A stretch of DNA of 64,000 nt. Origin: Pedosphaera parvula Ellin514 (GTDB taxonomy: Bacteria > Verrucomicrobiota > Verrucomicrobiia > Limisphaerales > Pedosphaeraceae). The position numbers and the translations under genes are program-made. The stretch lies in the NCBI RefSeq assembly GCF_000172555.1, contig NZ_ABOX02000020.1:51907-115906 (forward strand). The letters run 5' to 3'. Under the pieces are notes generated by a model, which was not told where the DNA came from, did no database searches, and saw only the letters and a program-made list of their open reading frames with translations. Positions 18,466 to 27,807 of this stretch are shown here, one piece after another; the stretch's first letter is position 1; each line of letters starts with the position of its first letter.

Positions 18466-19860
18466 CTATTTTTGCAGGTATTTCAACGCTGCTTCCGTTC
18501 GAGTATGTACATTCAACTTTTCGTAGGTGTTCTTAAGATGATTATGTACTGTCCAGAGACTGATCCCCAGTTCGTGAGCGATTTCCTTATCCAGATATCC
18601 TTTGCTCACGCAATTCAAAACCTTAAGTTCGCGGTCGGTAAGATTTGCCATGGCCAGATTTTCCTTCTCCGACGATTCACCGCCAAAAAAGCTCTGAAAA
18701 TAATTCTTTATCTGAGTGAAGACTTCCTTCGAATCAAGCGCGCCGTGCTTAAATGCTCCAAGAATTGGTTCAAGCAATTCACCTGGTGTGCGCCGCTTAA
18801 ATATATAACCGGTCCTGACCCCGCTGACCCGAATGAAAATCTGGTCACTGTCCTCATAAATGCCGTAGGTGAAAACTGGAAGCTGCGGAAAGCGTGCCTT
18901 TAATTTGTCCACCAACTCCATCGCCCGCATGCCGGGCTGAAGCCGGTTCACGAGAATCATATCCGGATGTCGATGTTCCAGACGGCTTAGCGCTTCCTCG
19001 GCGCTGATCCAAATTTCATTGCATTCAAAGCCGGGCTGCCTGTTCAGCCAGAACACAAGGGCTTCCTTAAGTCCCCCGTCCGGCTCCACAATAGCCACAC
19101 GCCAGCCTTTCTTCCTGGCGCTGCGGGCAGGTGCTGGTGTGTCCGCCTGTTTAGTCTTTTCCAATATGGAGTAAATAGTTGTGTATGTCACTGCAACCGG
19201 ACTGACTGCCCAAAAAATCGCCAAAGTTATCTCCCGGGAGAATTGCTGGCACGCGGCTTTCCAGCCTTTTTCCACGACTGCCAGATAGATTTTGAGTGCT
19301 TGAATGGCAGCTGCTGCCCTATCGTCAGTCCCAAGGGGAAAATAATGGTAGTTTCCTCCGTGTTCGATACGAACGGTCCACTCCCTGCCCGGAGTGAGTT
19401 TTGCTTCCGTGTATTTGCACTCGATGAGCCGCTGCTGCCAATAGGCCTGGGAAGCCTTGGACATAGGTTGCTCCAGAATGTCCCCGGTGGGAGGTTGTTT
19501 CGAGCGGGCCAGTTTCCTGAGTTGATGAAAATGGATCGCTGTTTCCCAGCCGTGTTCCAAAATCATCCTATGAATCTCCTGAGCCTCCTTCAAGGCCTGG
19601 GCACGGGAGCTCGGAAGTAATGAAAATGTCCGGCGCCTGCGCTGGTGCTGAATTTTGACTGACCAGTGTTTCAGCTTTATCCGTCGCCCGTTCCGGGTGA
19701 AGGTGTTTTTGAAAATCTGCCCATGCCAAATGCGCCCGGATCCCACAGGTGCTTCTGCCTTTTGTATTAAAGAGGCCTCTTCGGAAAAAGTGCTTGGACG
19801 CAGCTTGGACATTGTTGTTTCGCGCAACATAGATGCTTGAAATTTCCCTGCCAAGCTCAT
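18466..19860 (-). CDS. LuxR-type regulator with two integrase-arm/AP2-like N-terminal domains and a degenerate receiver
   Basis: A 464-residue cytoplasmic protein. Residues about 43-108 and 140-203 are two related copies of a domain with the pattern W-x-V-x-I near the middle, F-x-L, an R-x-x-A helix and a closing G-W-x-x-A. It resembles the small DNA-binding domains at the front of tyrosine recombinases or AP2-like domains. A hydrophobic stretch follows (about 211-232), then a response-regulator-like receiver (about 253-370). There the phospho-acceptor position is asparagine (N305 in MILVNRLQPGM), although a later lysine (IFKRR) is kept. A LuxR HTH (LTDRELKVLNCVSKGYLDKEIAHE) ends the protein. 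The start is uncertain; ATGs at 19830 and 19812 are alternatives. Phosphorylation-independent control is inferred. Confidence 0.8.
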   Translation of the reverse strand: MSLAGKFQASMLRETTMSKLRPSTFSEEASLIQKAEAPVGSGRIWHGQIFKNTFTRNGRRIKLKHWSVKIQHQRRRRTFSLLPSSRAQALKEAQEIHRMILEHGWETAIHFHQLRKLARSKQPPTGDILEQPMSKASQAYWQQRLIECKYTEAKLTPGREWTVRIEHGGNYHYFPLGTDDRAAAAIQALKIYLAVVEKGWKAACQQFSREITLAIFWAVSPVAVTYTTIYSILEKTKQADTPAPARSARKKGWRVAIVEPDGGLKEALVFWLNRQPGFECNEIWISAEEALSRLEHRHPDMILVNRLQPGMRAMELVDKLKARFPQLPVFTYGIYEDSDQIFIRVSGVRTGYIFKRRTPGELLEPILGAFKHGALDSKEVFTQIKNYFQSFFGGESSEKENLAMANLTDRELKVLNCVSKGYLDKEIAHELGISLWTVHNHLKNTYEKLNVHTRTEAALKYLQK

Positions 19861-19956
19861 TCTGTCCGCGACAGCGCTTCATGGTCCTGGTCGCGCCTGA
19901 CACTATTTAATGATTGAGGAAACGCTGGCTGTTCGACAGAGTTTCAGTCTGGAAAG

Positions 19957-19973
19957 TTGCCGTTTAACGGCAA
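19957..19973. promoter_or_regulatory. 17-nt perfect palindrome upstream of the LuxR-type regulator
   Basis: TTGCCGTT, one base, then AACGGCAA. It lies about 97 bp upstream of the regulator start and within the divergent region shared with histidinol phosphatase. The size suits a dimeric HTH operator. A second, weaker inverted repeat (GAAGTT/AACTTC) lies at 20046-20062. Function is inferred. Confidence 0.4.
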
Positions 19974-20148
19974 TTGGTGCCGGAAATAAATGAACTGATC
20001 GAATATTAAACGTGGATTTGTGAAAAAAAGAATTCGAGTTTGTGCGAAGTTTTAGTAACTTCAGTGGGATGTACGCTTTAAATTGCAATCGACCGCCCGT
20101 AAGGCACTTTGCTCCATCCTGCTGCTTTAAAATAGAATAATATTTATC

Positions 20149-20946
20149 ATGTCGACTGCCGATTACCACATGCACACTGCGCTCTGCCGCCACGCAGCGG
20201 GTGAGCCGATTGATTACGCTGCTCACGCTGTTGCGATTGGACTGACGGAAATCGGCTTTTCCGATCACTCCCCGATGCTCCGGGATGACTTTGACAACTG
20301 GCGCATGCGCTTTGATCAGCTGGATCAATATGTGGAGAACGTGCGCAAAGCGCAAAAGGCGTTTCCACAACTCACCATCAAGCTCTCTTTGGAAGTGGAT
20401 TATCTGCCCGGTCATGAGGATTGGATTCGCAAACTTACAAGCCTTCATCCGTGGGACTACCTGATTGGCTCGGTGCATTATGTTTCGGATTCCTGGGACA
20501 TCGATAATCCCAGCAAACTCTCCCAATGGAAAAACCGCGATCCTTACGAGGTCTGGACGGCCTACTTCGAACGGTTGACCATGGCGGCGGACTCGGGCCT
20601 GTTTGACATCGTTGGCCATGCAGACCTGCCCAAAAAATTTCGCATCTATCCCGAGCGCGATTGCACCCCGCTTTTCGACCGCTTCCTGACCACCGTTGCC
20701 CGCAAGGAAATCGCAATCGAATTAAACACGGCAGGGCTGCGAAAGGACTGCAAGGAAATATACCCAAGCAAACAAATCGTCCGGATGGCCAAAGAGCGCA
20801 ATGTTGCCATCACCTTTGGTTCCGATGCCCATGCCCCAGATGAAGTGGGTATGGATTTCTCCAAGGCTATGGAACTTGCCCGCAGTGTTGGCTATACGCA
20901 CTGGCGCCGCTTCACTCAAAGAAAGTCGGAGTCTGTCAAATTGTGA
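20149..20946 (+). CDS. hisJ: Histidinol-phosphatase, PHP family (HisJ-like)
   Basis: Hydrolyses L-histidinol phosphate to histidinol in histidine synthesis. The 265-residue protein has the PHP metal-binding motifs in order: DYHMHTALCRHA at the start, GFSDHSP near residue 40, LEVDYLPGHE near 83, IGSVHYV, VGHADLPKKF, and GSDAHAPDEVG near 225. Length and motif order fit the Bacillus HisJ type (about 268 residues) and not the HAD-type HisB. It stands alone, with no other his genes nearby, and is divergent from the LuxR-type regulator. The start is the first ATG, after an AT-rich stretch (AATAGAATAATATTTATC). Confidence 0.9.
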   Translation: MSTADYHMHTALCRHAAGEPIDYAAHAVAIGLTEIGFSDHSPMLRDDFDNWRMRFDQLDQYVENVRKAQKAFPQLTIKLSLEVDYLPGHEDWIRKLTSLHPWDYLIGSVHYVSDSWDIDNPSKLSQWKNRDPYEVWTAYFERLTMAADSGLFDIVGHADLPKKFRIYPERDCTPLFDRFLTTVARKEIAIELNTAGLRKDCKEIYPSKQIVRMAKERNVAITFGSDAHAPDEVGMDFSKAMELARSVGYTHWRRFTQRKSESVKL

Positions 20947-21084
20947 GGCAACGACCGCTCGCGTGTCGCATCACATTCATCAAAGAATGGAGGAATCTTT
21001 TTACCTTTTAGGGGGAGATGCTCAGACGGGGTGTATTCGCAATTCGCAGTATGCTGAAATAATTTAGCCTTGAGTTAAATCCTG

Positions 21085-21966
21085 CTAACGCGGGGCAGAC
21101 GTGTGCTGCTGAAGCCAGGTCACGTCGGGATTGTTGGCCGATGAAACACCAAGCGGAAGCGGGACGTGTGTCACCGGAGGGGTTGTGCGGCCATCCTTCC
21201 ACCTGTGAATTTCCGCGTGTCCTTCGGCGAAGGCAATGCCGCAGGCGCCGTTATGGTAACTGGCCGGGTAATCAACAATCATTGCGGCGGCATTTATCAG
21301 GCCGCATTCCACAGCCATGAGCGGATCGTTGATGCTGTCGGGATGTTCATCCATGAGCACCCAAAGATCGCTCGGGCTGGGTGCGGTGATATCGCTAAAC
21401 TTGCCGTAAGTGCGCCAAGTGGTTTGGGCATCATTATATGATCCAGGCAGCCAGCCACCGCCGATGGCGGTTCCACGAGGACTTGTGTTCCAACGCGTGC
21501 CTACAGAGGAGTTCATGGACATGCTGCGTGCTCGCGGTGCGTTCTTCATCATGCTTTGATCGGCTGAACATTTGTAAGTGGCGGCGTTCGCATTATAGCT
21601 GGCCAGCATTGAGTATTGGGGATTTACCAGGATTGCGGTATTCGTAGCGTCGGGGAGGACGTCCATGCTGCCGACGACCCAACTGCGCAAGGTGGTATTA
21701 AAAGGTGTGGTATAAGGGTAATCATTCGGGGCCAGGACGTCATTATTATCGTCCGCGTACATGCGCCACGCGAGCATGATCTGCCGGTTGTTGTTCATGC
21801 AGGATATACCCTGGCCCTTCATTTTTGCCTTGCCCAGGACAGGCAGAAGCAAGCCTGCCAGAATGGCGATGATGGCAATGACCACCAGCAACTCAATCAG
21901 TGTAAACGCCCGGGTTTCGTAGTGGGGTGGGGCCAGGCGCGACCGACGTTTGTTTACGGTTTTCAC
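21085..21966 (-). CDS. Type II secretion-like pseudopilin with H-X9-DG-type C-terminus
   Basis: Secreted or surface protein of 293 residues with a prepilin N-terminal methylation motif: [26 protein letters not shown] at about 19-44, with cleavage expected before the phenylalanine or alanine. The C-terminal block [24 protein letters not shown] is the variant expected for the large PVC-group pseudopilin family. These proteins occur in many copies in planctomycetes and verrucomicrobia, mostly with unknown cargo. The start is GTG at 21966, because an upstream in-frame TAA excludes earlier starts. A strong GGAGGTGAT sequence lies 25-31 nt upstream, which is too far for a normal ribosome binding site. 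Confidence 0.85.
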   Translation of the reverse strand: MKTVNKRRSRLAPPHYETRAFTLIELLVVIAIIAILAGLLLPVLGKAKMKGQGISCMNNNRQIMLAWRMYADDNNDVLAPNDYPYTTPFNTTLRSWVVGSMDVLPDATNTAILVNPQYSMLASYNANAATYKCSADQSMMKNAPRARSMSMNSSVGTRWNTSPRGTAIGGGWLPGSYNDAQTTWRTYGKFSDITAPSPSDLWVLMDEHPDSINDPLMAVECGLINAAAMIVDYPASYHNGACGIAFAEGHAEIHRWKDGRTTPPVTHVPLPLGVSSANNPDVTWLQQHTSAPR

Positions 21967-22004
21967 AAGTGTGGATTGGTATTACTTTATCACCTCCAGA
22001 ACCG

Positions 22005-22016
22005 ATGACATGTCAT
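22005..22016. promoter_or_regulatory. 12-nt palindrome upstream of the pseudopilin gene
   Basis: ATGACATGTCAT, a perfect 12-nt palindrome about 39 bp upstream of the pseudopilin GTG and 190 bp upstream of araB. It is a candidate operator. Nothing else in the 240-bp divergent region stands out. Confidence 0.3.
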
Positions 22017-22206
22017 GAAAAGTGATGACAGGAGCTGGTTGAGCAGGACATTGGCTGTGAAAGAAGCACCTTATGATCGGCGGGACGGATATACTTAAAC
22101 ACCCATTTTACAGGCGAGTTGTTCTGACTTTCATACTTGGTGTGACAAACGTTCATAATATTCTTTTCCTCAGACGTCTTTCCGAGTAAGAGGAATCAAT
22201 CGCCAC

Positions 22207-23826
22207 ATGAAGGATTTGATTTCTCTGGGATTGGATTTTGGCACCGAGTCGGTGCGTGCGTTGCTCGTGGATTTAAAAGGTCATGAGCGCGGCTCCTCCG
22301 TGGTTGGCTATCGCCATGGGCAAATCACACAAAAGCTTCCCGGGTCCAAGAAGAACTTGCTGCCAGATTTTGCGCTCCAGCATCCCCGGGATTGGATCGA
22401 CAGTGCCGCACGCGCGATTAGACAGGCTTTGCTTTCTGCAAAATGCGTTCCGAGTGAAATTATTGGCATCGGGGTTGATTTCACCAGTTGCACGATGCTT
22501 CCAACGAAAAGCGATGGAACACCGTTGTGTTTATTGAAGCAATTTGCTGCGGAACCGATGGCCTGGCCGAAGCTATGGAAACATCATGGAGCCAGGACCC
22601 AGGCGGATGCCATTAATGCACTGGCACACGAGCGCAAGGAGCCATGGCTTGCCCATTATGGTGGCACCATCGGCCTTGAATGGTTTTTTCCAAAAGTTCT
22701 TGAGACACTTGAAGTTGCTCCCAAGGTTTATGCTGCTGCCGATGTTTGGTTGGAAGCAGGAGACTGGTTTGTCTGGCAATTAGTGGGCGGTTCCGCGAAG
22801 GAGTTGGCAAGATCGACCTGCCAGGCCGGCTACAAAGCCATGTGGAATCGCCAGCATGGATATCCTGCTTCTGAATTTTTCCGTGCCATGCATCCCAAGA
22901 TGGCGACGATAGTTCAGGACAAATTGCCGGGTCGTTTTTTAGCACCAGGCGAGTTAGCTGGTGGATTGTCTGCCAGCATGGCAACGAAATTTGGCTTGCG
23001 GCCTGGCACGCCTGTTAGTGCAGCCATCATTGATGCACATGCCGGAGTGCCTGGTGCGGGCGCATCCGAACCGGGAACGTTGGTGATGGTGATGGGAACC
23101 AGCAGTTGTCACATGCTTAACAGCGATCGTTTTCAGGCGGTGCCCGGAGTGGCAGGCATTGTGGAGGAAGGCATTCTGCCGGGCATGGTTGGTTACGAAA
23201 CAGGGCAGGCTGCGGTCGGAGATGCTTTTGACTGGCTGCGACGCACCCTCGGACAAAGCGACTTCTCAGCCCTGACCAGGATGGCGGCCAAAATTCCCGC
23301 GGGTTCCGAAGGCGTGATTTGCATGGATTGGTTTAACGGTTGTCGCACACCGCTGATGGATGGCACGCTGTCGGGAGCATTTGCCGGACTCACATTGCGG
23401 CATACTCCCGCTCATCTTTACCGCGCGCTTTTGGAAGCTTCAGCCTTTGGGGTAAGGTGGATTGTTGAGTTGCTTCGCGAACACGGAGTGTCGGTGAACC
23501 GCTTTGTCGCAACTGGCGGGTTGCCACATCACAATCCTTTGTTGGTGCAAATTTATGCCGACGTTCTTGGTGAATCCATTTCAGTTCCTCCTTCCAAGCA
23601 GGGACCAGCACTGGGAGCTGCGATTCTCGGCGCTTTGGCGGCAGGGAAAGCAGTAACGGGCTTTTCAGATGTGGAGGAAGCCATCCGCACCATGGCGGCT
23701 CCGCCGCGGATTCGACGGGCCACCTCTACGATCAAACCCCGGCCAGGACAGGTAAAATCCTATAGCAACATCTATCCACGTTATCGTCAGCTAGCGAATA
23801 TGCTGCAACAACTGAGTCAGGGATGA
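22207..23826 (+). CDS. araB: Ribulokinase (AraB)
   Basis: FGGY-family sugar kinase, 539 residues, that phosphorylates L-ribulose (or a related ketopentose) with ATP. It starts with the ATPase fold motif LGLDFGTESVRALLVD, typical of ribulokinases. GIGVDFTSCTMLP, GTIGLEWFFPKVLE, GAGASEPGTLVMVMGTSSCHM and the C-terminal FVATGGLPHHNPLLVQIYADVLG follow in family order. Length fits AraB (about 540-570). An AGAGGAAT sequence about 10 nt before the ATG may serve as ribosome binding site. No isomerase, epimerase or regulator gene adjoins it. Its end overlaps the convergent ABC exporter gene by 10 bp. Confidence 0.9.
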   Translation: MKDLISLGLDFGTESVRALLVDLKGHERGSSVVGYRHGQITQKLPGSKKNLLPDFALQHPRDWIDSAARAIRQALLSAKCVPSEIIGIGVDFTSCTMLPTKSDGTPLCLLKQFAAEPMAWPKLWKHHGARTQADAINALAHERKEPWLAHYGGTIGLEWFFPKVLETLEVAPKVYAAADVWLEAGDWFVWQLVGGSAKELARSTCQAGYKAMWNRQHGYPASEFFRAMHPKMATIVQDKLPGRFLAPGELAGGLSASMATKFGLRPGTPVSAAIIDAHAGVPGAGASEPGTLVMVMGTSSCHMLNSDRFQAVPGVAGIVEEGILPGMVGYETGQAAVGDAFDWLRRTLGQSDFSALTRMAAKIPAGSEGVICMDWFNGCRTPLMDGTLSGAFAGLTLRHTPAHLYRALLEASAFGVRWIVELLREHGVSVNRFVATGGLPHHNPLLVQIYADVLGESISVPPSKQGPALGAAILGALAAGKAVTGFSDVEEAIRTMAAPPRIRRATSTIKPRPGQVKSYSNIYPRYRQLANMLQQLSQG

Positions 23827-25703
23827 GCTGACAAGCCAAGGAATTCCTTATACAGACGTGCATATACGCCGTTAGCAGCCAGCAGGGAATTGTGATTGCC
23901 GCGTTCGACAATGCGGCCCGCGCCCAACACCAGCACCTGGTCGGCATTGCGGATCGTGCTGAGACGATGGGCCACGACGAATGAGGTTCGCCCGCGCAGG
24001 AGAACTTCCAACGCCCTCTGAAGTCTCGCCTCCGTGACGGTGTCGATGGCGCTGGTCGCTTCATCCAACACGAGAATACGCGGGTCAGCGAGGAACGCCC
24101 GGGCGAAGCAGACCAACTGGCGTTGGCCCAGCGAAAGCGATGCGCTCTTATCACCGACCGGCGTGGCCAGGCCTTGCGGGAGCGCTTCAATCATATCCAC
24201 GCAATCCAGCGCCTGCAAAGCTGCCCGCACTTCGCTCTCGGTGGCAGTGGGGCGACCCAACCGAATATTGTCCATCACGGAACCGGTAAAAAGGTAGTTG
24301 TTCTGCTGCACGCTTCCCATTTGTGAATGCAAGGAATGACTCGTTACGTCCATTAAATCATGACCGTCGACGAGCACCCGGCCGCGCGAAGGCAGATAAA
24401 ATTTTTGCAACAACCCGGCAATGGTGGATTTTCCGCTGCCGGTGTGTCCAACCAGGGCAACGGTTTGGCCGGGTTCAACGGTGAATGAAATCTCTTCCAG
24501 AACTTTGCGACCCTTTTCGTATTCAAAGTCAACCTGTTGGAATTCAACCTTTCCAAGAATATTGGGCAAAGGCTTTGCGGCAGGTGCGTCCTGCCATTCG
24601 GGTTGGAGATCCATCAACCTAAAAAAGCGCTCGGCACCCGCCATGGAGGTAAGGGCTTGATTATATTGATTTCCGATAACCTGGATCGGTTCGAAGAAAA
24701 GATTTGCCAGAAAGAAAAACATCACCAAATCGCCGACTTCCATATGCATCCACCCTTGCCAGCGAAGCGCCCCATAACCGCCAAGCCAAGCCATCGCACC
24801 CAAAAACAACTGACTCTTCATCTGCAGCAAGGGAATAAACACTGCCGTGGCACGGGCAGCACCGACGTTATTCTCTGCGAGAGAGCCGACCAGTTTGCGA
24901 AAGAAGCCGGAATTAATTTCCTGTCGCACGAAGGCCTGCGTTACGCGGATGCCACTGACAGACTCCGCGATGGTTGATGACAAACGGCTCCAACTTTCCT
25001 GCACCTTGCGCAATCGATAACTGACCTCCTCCCGATAACGCTGGTTCACCACCCAGATTATGGGAGCGAGCAGAAGCATGATTGCGAAGAGCTTCCAGTT
25101 GTAATACGCCATCAATACGGCGGAGCCCAGCATTTGAATGCCTTGCACTATCGAGGCAAACACCACGTCCTGCACGCCAATGCGCACGTTATCAATGTCC
25201 GACGTCATTCGACTGATGATGCGGCCGAATTTGGTGCGATTGAAAAAGGACATCGGCATGCCCATTAGTTTATGGAACAAAGCAGAACGCATGTCGTAAA
25301 CCACGGCTTCACCCAATTCCAATGCAAGCCTTTGACGGAAGTGAAACGTGAACGCGGTCAGGAGAACGAGTGCGAGAAAAACAGCGGAATACAAAACAAT
25401 TCCATGCTGATCACGGCCGGCAATCGGCCCGTTGATCGTTGCACCAATCATCCAGGCGAGCAGGGGAAGCTGGATACCGCGAAAGAGAGTGCAGAAAAAG
25501 AGCCAATTGCGTTTGGCGGCATGCGGCTTCGTGTATGTAAAAATGCGGCGAATCAGGTGAAGACTGAGAGGAGCGCGATCCGATTCGCGGTCTTCGACTG
25601 GATTATAATACGTAATTGCTTCCCGGGGATTCTGATGTGCCGTGCCGGCAGTCTCAAGCGACTCCCTGGAGGATTGGGATGAAGATTGCGGGGATGCACT
25701 CAT
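23817..25703 (-). CDS. ABC exporter half-transporter, subunit B (fused TMD-NBD)
   Basis: A 628-residue membrane protein with a six-helix exporter domain (about 65-360) and a nucleotide-binding domain. Motifs are Walker A GHTGSGKST, Q-loop SVQQNNYLFTG, an off-consensus signature LSLGQRQLV, Walker B RILVLDEATSAID with the catalytic Glu intact, and H-loop VAHRLSTIR. The start overlaps the preceding exporter gene as ATGA, so the two form a coupled pair and probably a heterodimer. The first 40 residues are polar and serine-rich. Substrate (lipid, peptide or drug) cannot be deduced. Confidence 0.9.
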   Translation of the reverse strand: MSASPQSSSQSSRESLETAGTAHQNPREAITYYNPVEDRESDRAPLSLHLIRRIFTYTKPHAAKRNWLFFCTLFRGIQLPLLAWMIGATINGPIAGRDQHGIVLYSAVFLALVLLTAFTFHFRQRLALELGEAVVYDMRSALFHKLMGMPMSFFNRTKFGRIISRMTSDIDNVRIGVQDVVFASIVQGIQMLGSAVLMAYYNWKLFAIMLLLAPIIWVVNQRYREEVSYRLRKVQESWSRLSSTIAESVSGIRVTQAFVRQEINSGFFRKLVGSLAENNVGAARATAVFIPLLQMKSQLFLGAMAWLGGYGALRWQGWMHMEVGDLVMFFFLANLFFEPIQVIGNQYNQALTSMAGAERFFRLMDLQPEWQDAPAAKPLPNILGKVEFQQVDFEYEKGRKVLEEISFTVEPGQTVALVGHTGSGKSTIAGLLQKFYLPSRGRVLVDGHDLMDVTSHSLHSQMGSVQQNNYLFTGSVMDNIRLGRPTATESEVRAALQALDCVDMIEALPQGLATPVGDKSASLSLGQRQLVCFARAFLADPRILVLDEATSAIDTVTEARLQRALEVLLRGRTSFVVAHRLSTIRNADQVLVLGAGRIVERGNHNSLLAANGVYARLYKEFLGLSAHP

Positions 25704-27562
25704 GCTGCACTCCTTTCTTCCCTGGCCAAATCCATGAGTTGAAGCACTGCTGCATCCTGGTAGGGACCATGAATATGAGCAAGTTGATCATGGGTGCCTT
25801 CCTGAACCAACCGGCCTTCCTCCAGCACCAGTATCCTATCAGCGCGGCGTAACAAGCTGAGCCTATTGGCGACAACGAAAGCGGTGCGTCCCTCCATCGC
25901 GTGACGGAGTGCGGAGACAATTTCATGCTCCGTTTTGGCGTCTACCGATGCGGTTGGGTCGTCCAGGATCAAAATGGGAGGCTGTAACAACAAAGCGCGC
26001 GCGAGGGCGAGGCGTTGACGTTGACCACCTGACAGGTCGGCGCCGGATTCTCCCAAGACGGTGTTATATCCTTTCGGCAACGCCATGATGAAGTCGTGGG
26101 CCGATGCCGCCCTGGCAGCCTGTTCGATTTGATCCTGGGTGGCATAGGGGCTTCCAAAGGCGATGTTCGCGGCGACGGTGTTCGAAAAAAGAAAACTCTC
26201 CTGGTAAACGATGCCAATCTGGCGGCGATATTCATCCAAATCAAGATCGCGAAGATCCATTCCATCAATAAGAATGCGCCCTTGCTGTGGATCATAAAAA
26301 CGAGGGATCAGGCCAAGCAGTGAAGTTTTTCCAGCGCCCGTCATGCCAAAGATGCCAATCACCTGACCTGATTGCGCAGTGAACGAGAGGTTCTTCAACA
26401 CTGGTGTCTGCGGCACATAGCCAAAGGTAACACCGTCGAATACCAGATTGCCCTTGAGTCGCGAGGGTTTTACAGGGTTGGAATTATTTTCCACTTCAAT
26501 TGGAGTATCCAGCACCTCAAAGACCCGTTTGGAGGCCGTGAGGCTTTGTTGCACTGAGTTGGCGATGGTTGAAAGGTTGGCCACCTGCCCAGTGAATTGT
26601 TGCAACAAACCTGCGAATACCACCAGTCCGCCACCCAATGGAATTCTTCCCTGCACATAAAGCCAGCCACCATAAGCGAACAGGATGACCAGGCTTAATT
26701 GAGACAGGAAGTGGGTGATGGGGGTAAAGACGGATAAATCCCAAAATATTTTTTGTTGCTGCGAAGCAACGGCTCGATTGCCTGTTTCGAATTTTTTAAT
26801 CCGGTCAGATTCTGCCGCAAAACCTTTCACCGTTTGTATTCCCAGAACACTTTGTGAAAAGACCTCGACCAGACCGTCGTATAAATCACGATTCTTTTGG
26901 TACCCCGGACGCAGGCGGTTCGAATAATAATGCGTGACCAGTGCGAGTGGTATGGTCACTGAAAGACAGGCCAAGGTCAGCGAGGCCTGGATTTTCCACA
27001 TGTACAGAAAGTAGGCTGCCAGCGTGATCAGCATGTTTAGTCCTTGCAGGATGACTCCATCCACGAATAAGCGGGTGTTCTGAACGTCACCCGTCAGGCG
27101 ATTAAAAATGGAACTGGAGCCGTGAACTTCAAAAAAGCGAAAGCTTAACCTTTGAATTTTGGAATAAAGTTTGCCACGCAGTTCGGGAACAATTTTGCCT
27201 TGTGTCAGCCGGACGGTGGTCATGTTATAGCTGTAGGTTAAAACCGATCGCAAGACCGCCTGTGCGACGATGGCAAGAGAAAGCGCGGTTACCACATGCA
27301 AGGGGGACCAGTTTGCCGGCGGCTTCCAGCCGAACGGATAGGCTGGCGGAACTGCGGTTGGATCGAGGGCGTGCCGGATAACATCAATGGCGGTTCCGAG
27401 CAACTGAAGACCGACCAGTCCGAGCAACAACAGTATGATGCTCAAGGCCAGCGAAAGCAGGCAATCGACGCGAAACTGCCATGCCAGCGCCAGCAGACGC
27501 CGAAGCAGTTTAGCAGTCGAATAACGACTTTCATCTGTGTGAAGACTTGGTGTGTCAGACAT
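25700..27562 (-). CDS. ABC exporter half-transporter, subunit A, with degenerate ATP site
   Basis: A 620-residue partner of the downstream half-transporter, with six membrane helices in residues about 35-330. The nucleotide-binding domain has Walker A GMTGAGKTS and a canonical signature LSGGQRQRL. Walker B ends ILILDDPTASVD, so the catalytic glutamate is aspartate, and the H-loop reads VANRLSLLR, with asparagine for histidine. Its partner keeps both catalytic residues but has a variant signature, so the expected asymmetric heterodimer has one active site and one degenerate site, as in TM287/288-type exporters. Confidence 0.9.
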   Translation of the reverse strand: MSDTPSLHTDESRYSTAKLLRRLLALAWQFRVDCLLSLALSIILLLLGLVGLQLLGTAIDVIRHALDPTAVPPAYPFGWKPPANWSPLHVVTALSLAIVAQAVLRSVLTYSYNMTTVRLTQGKIVPELRGKLYSKIQRLSFRFFEVHGSSSIFNRLTGDVQNTRLFVDGVILQGLNMLITLAAYFLYMWKIQASLTLACLSVTIPLALVTHYYSNRLRPGYQKNRDLYDGLVEVFSQSVLGIQTVKGFAAESDRIKKFETGNRAVASQQQKIFWDLSVFTPITHFLSQLSLVILFAYGGWLYVQGRIPLGGGLVVFAGLLQQFTGQVANLSTIANSVQQSLTASKRVFEVLDTPIEVENNSNPVKPSRLKGNLVFDGVTFGYVPQTPVLKNLSFTAQSGQVIGIFGMTGAGKTSLLGLIPRFYDPQQGRILIDGMDLRDLDLDEYRRQIGIVYQESFLFSNTVAANIAFGSPYATQDQIEQAARAASAHDFIMALPKGYNTVLGESGADLSGGQRQRLALARALLLQPPILILDDPTASVDAKTEHEIVSALRHAMEGRTAFVVANRLSLLRRADRILVLEEGRLVQEGTHDQLAHIHGPYQDAAVLQLMDLAREERSAA

Positions 27563-27807
27563 CTTCTCAAATACGCATCCGATTTTGGATGTTCTTACAA
27601 TAAGCCTTTTAGCATTCTCCGATTATTACCGCGCGGCAAGGGGAGAAACAATTTTTCTCGCTCCCTTTGGAGAAGAACCGTTTTTCCGCAAATCGAGGAC
27701 TGACAGGGCGTGACCAATAGCACGGGCAACACGCATCTGATTTGAAGAAGAATCGGATTGCTTCTAAAGACCCGGTTATTGCCAGCCATTAAACCTTCCT
27801 GCCATGA

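Noticed and set aside
19903..20619. 238-codon open frame opposite histidinol phosphatase
   Set aside because: The PHP metal motifs are clearly on the plus strand; the opposite reading has none.
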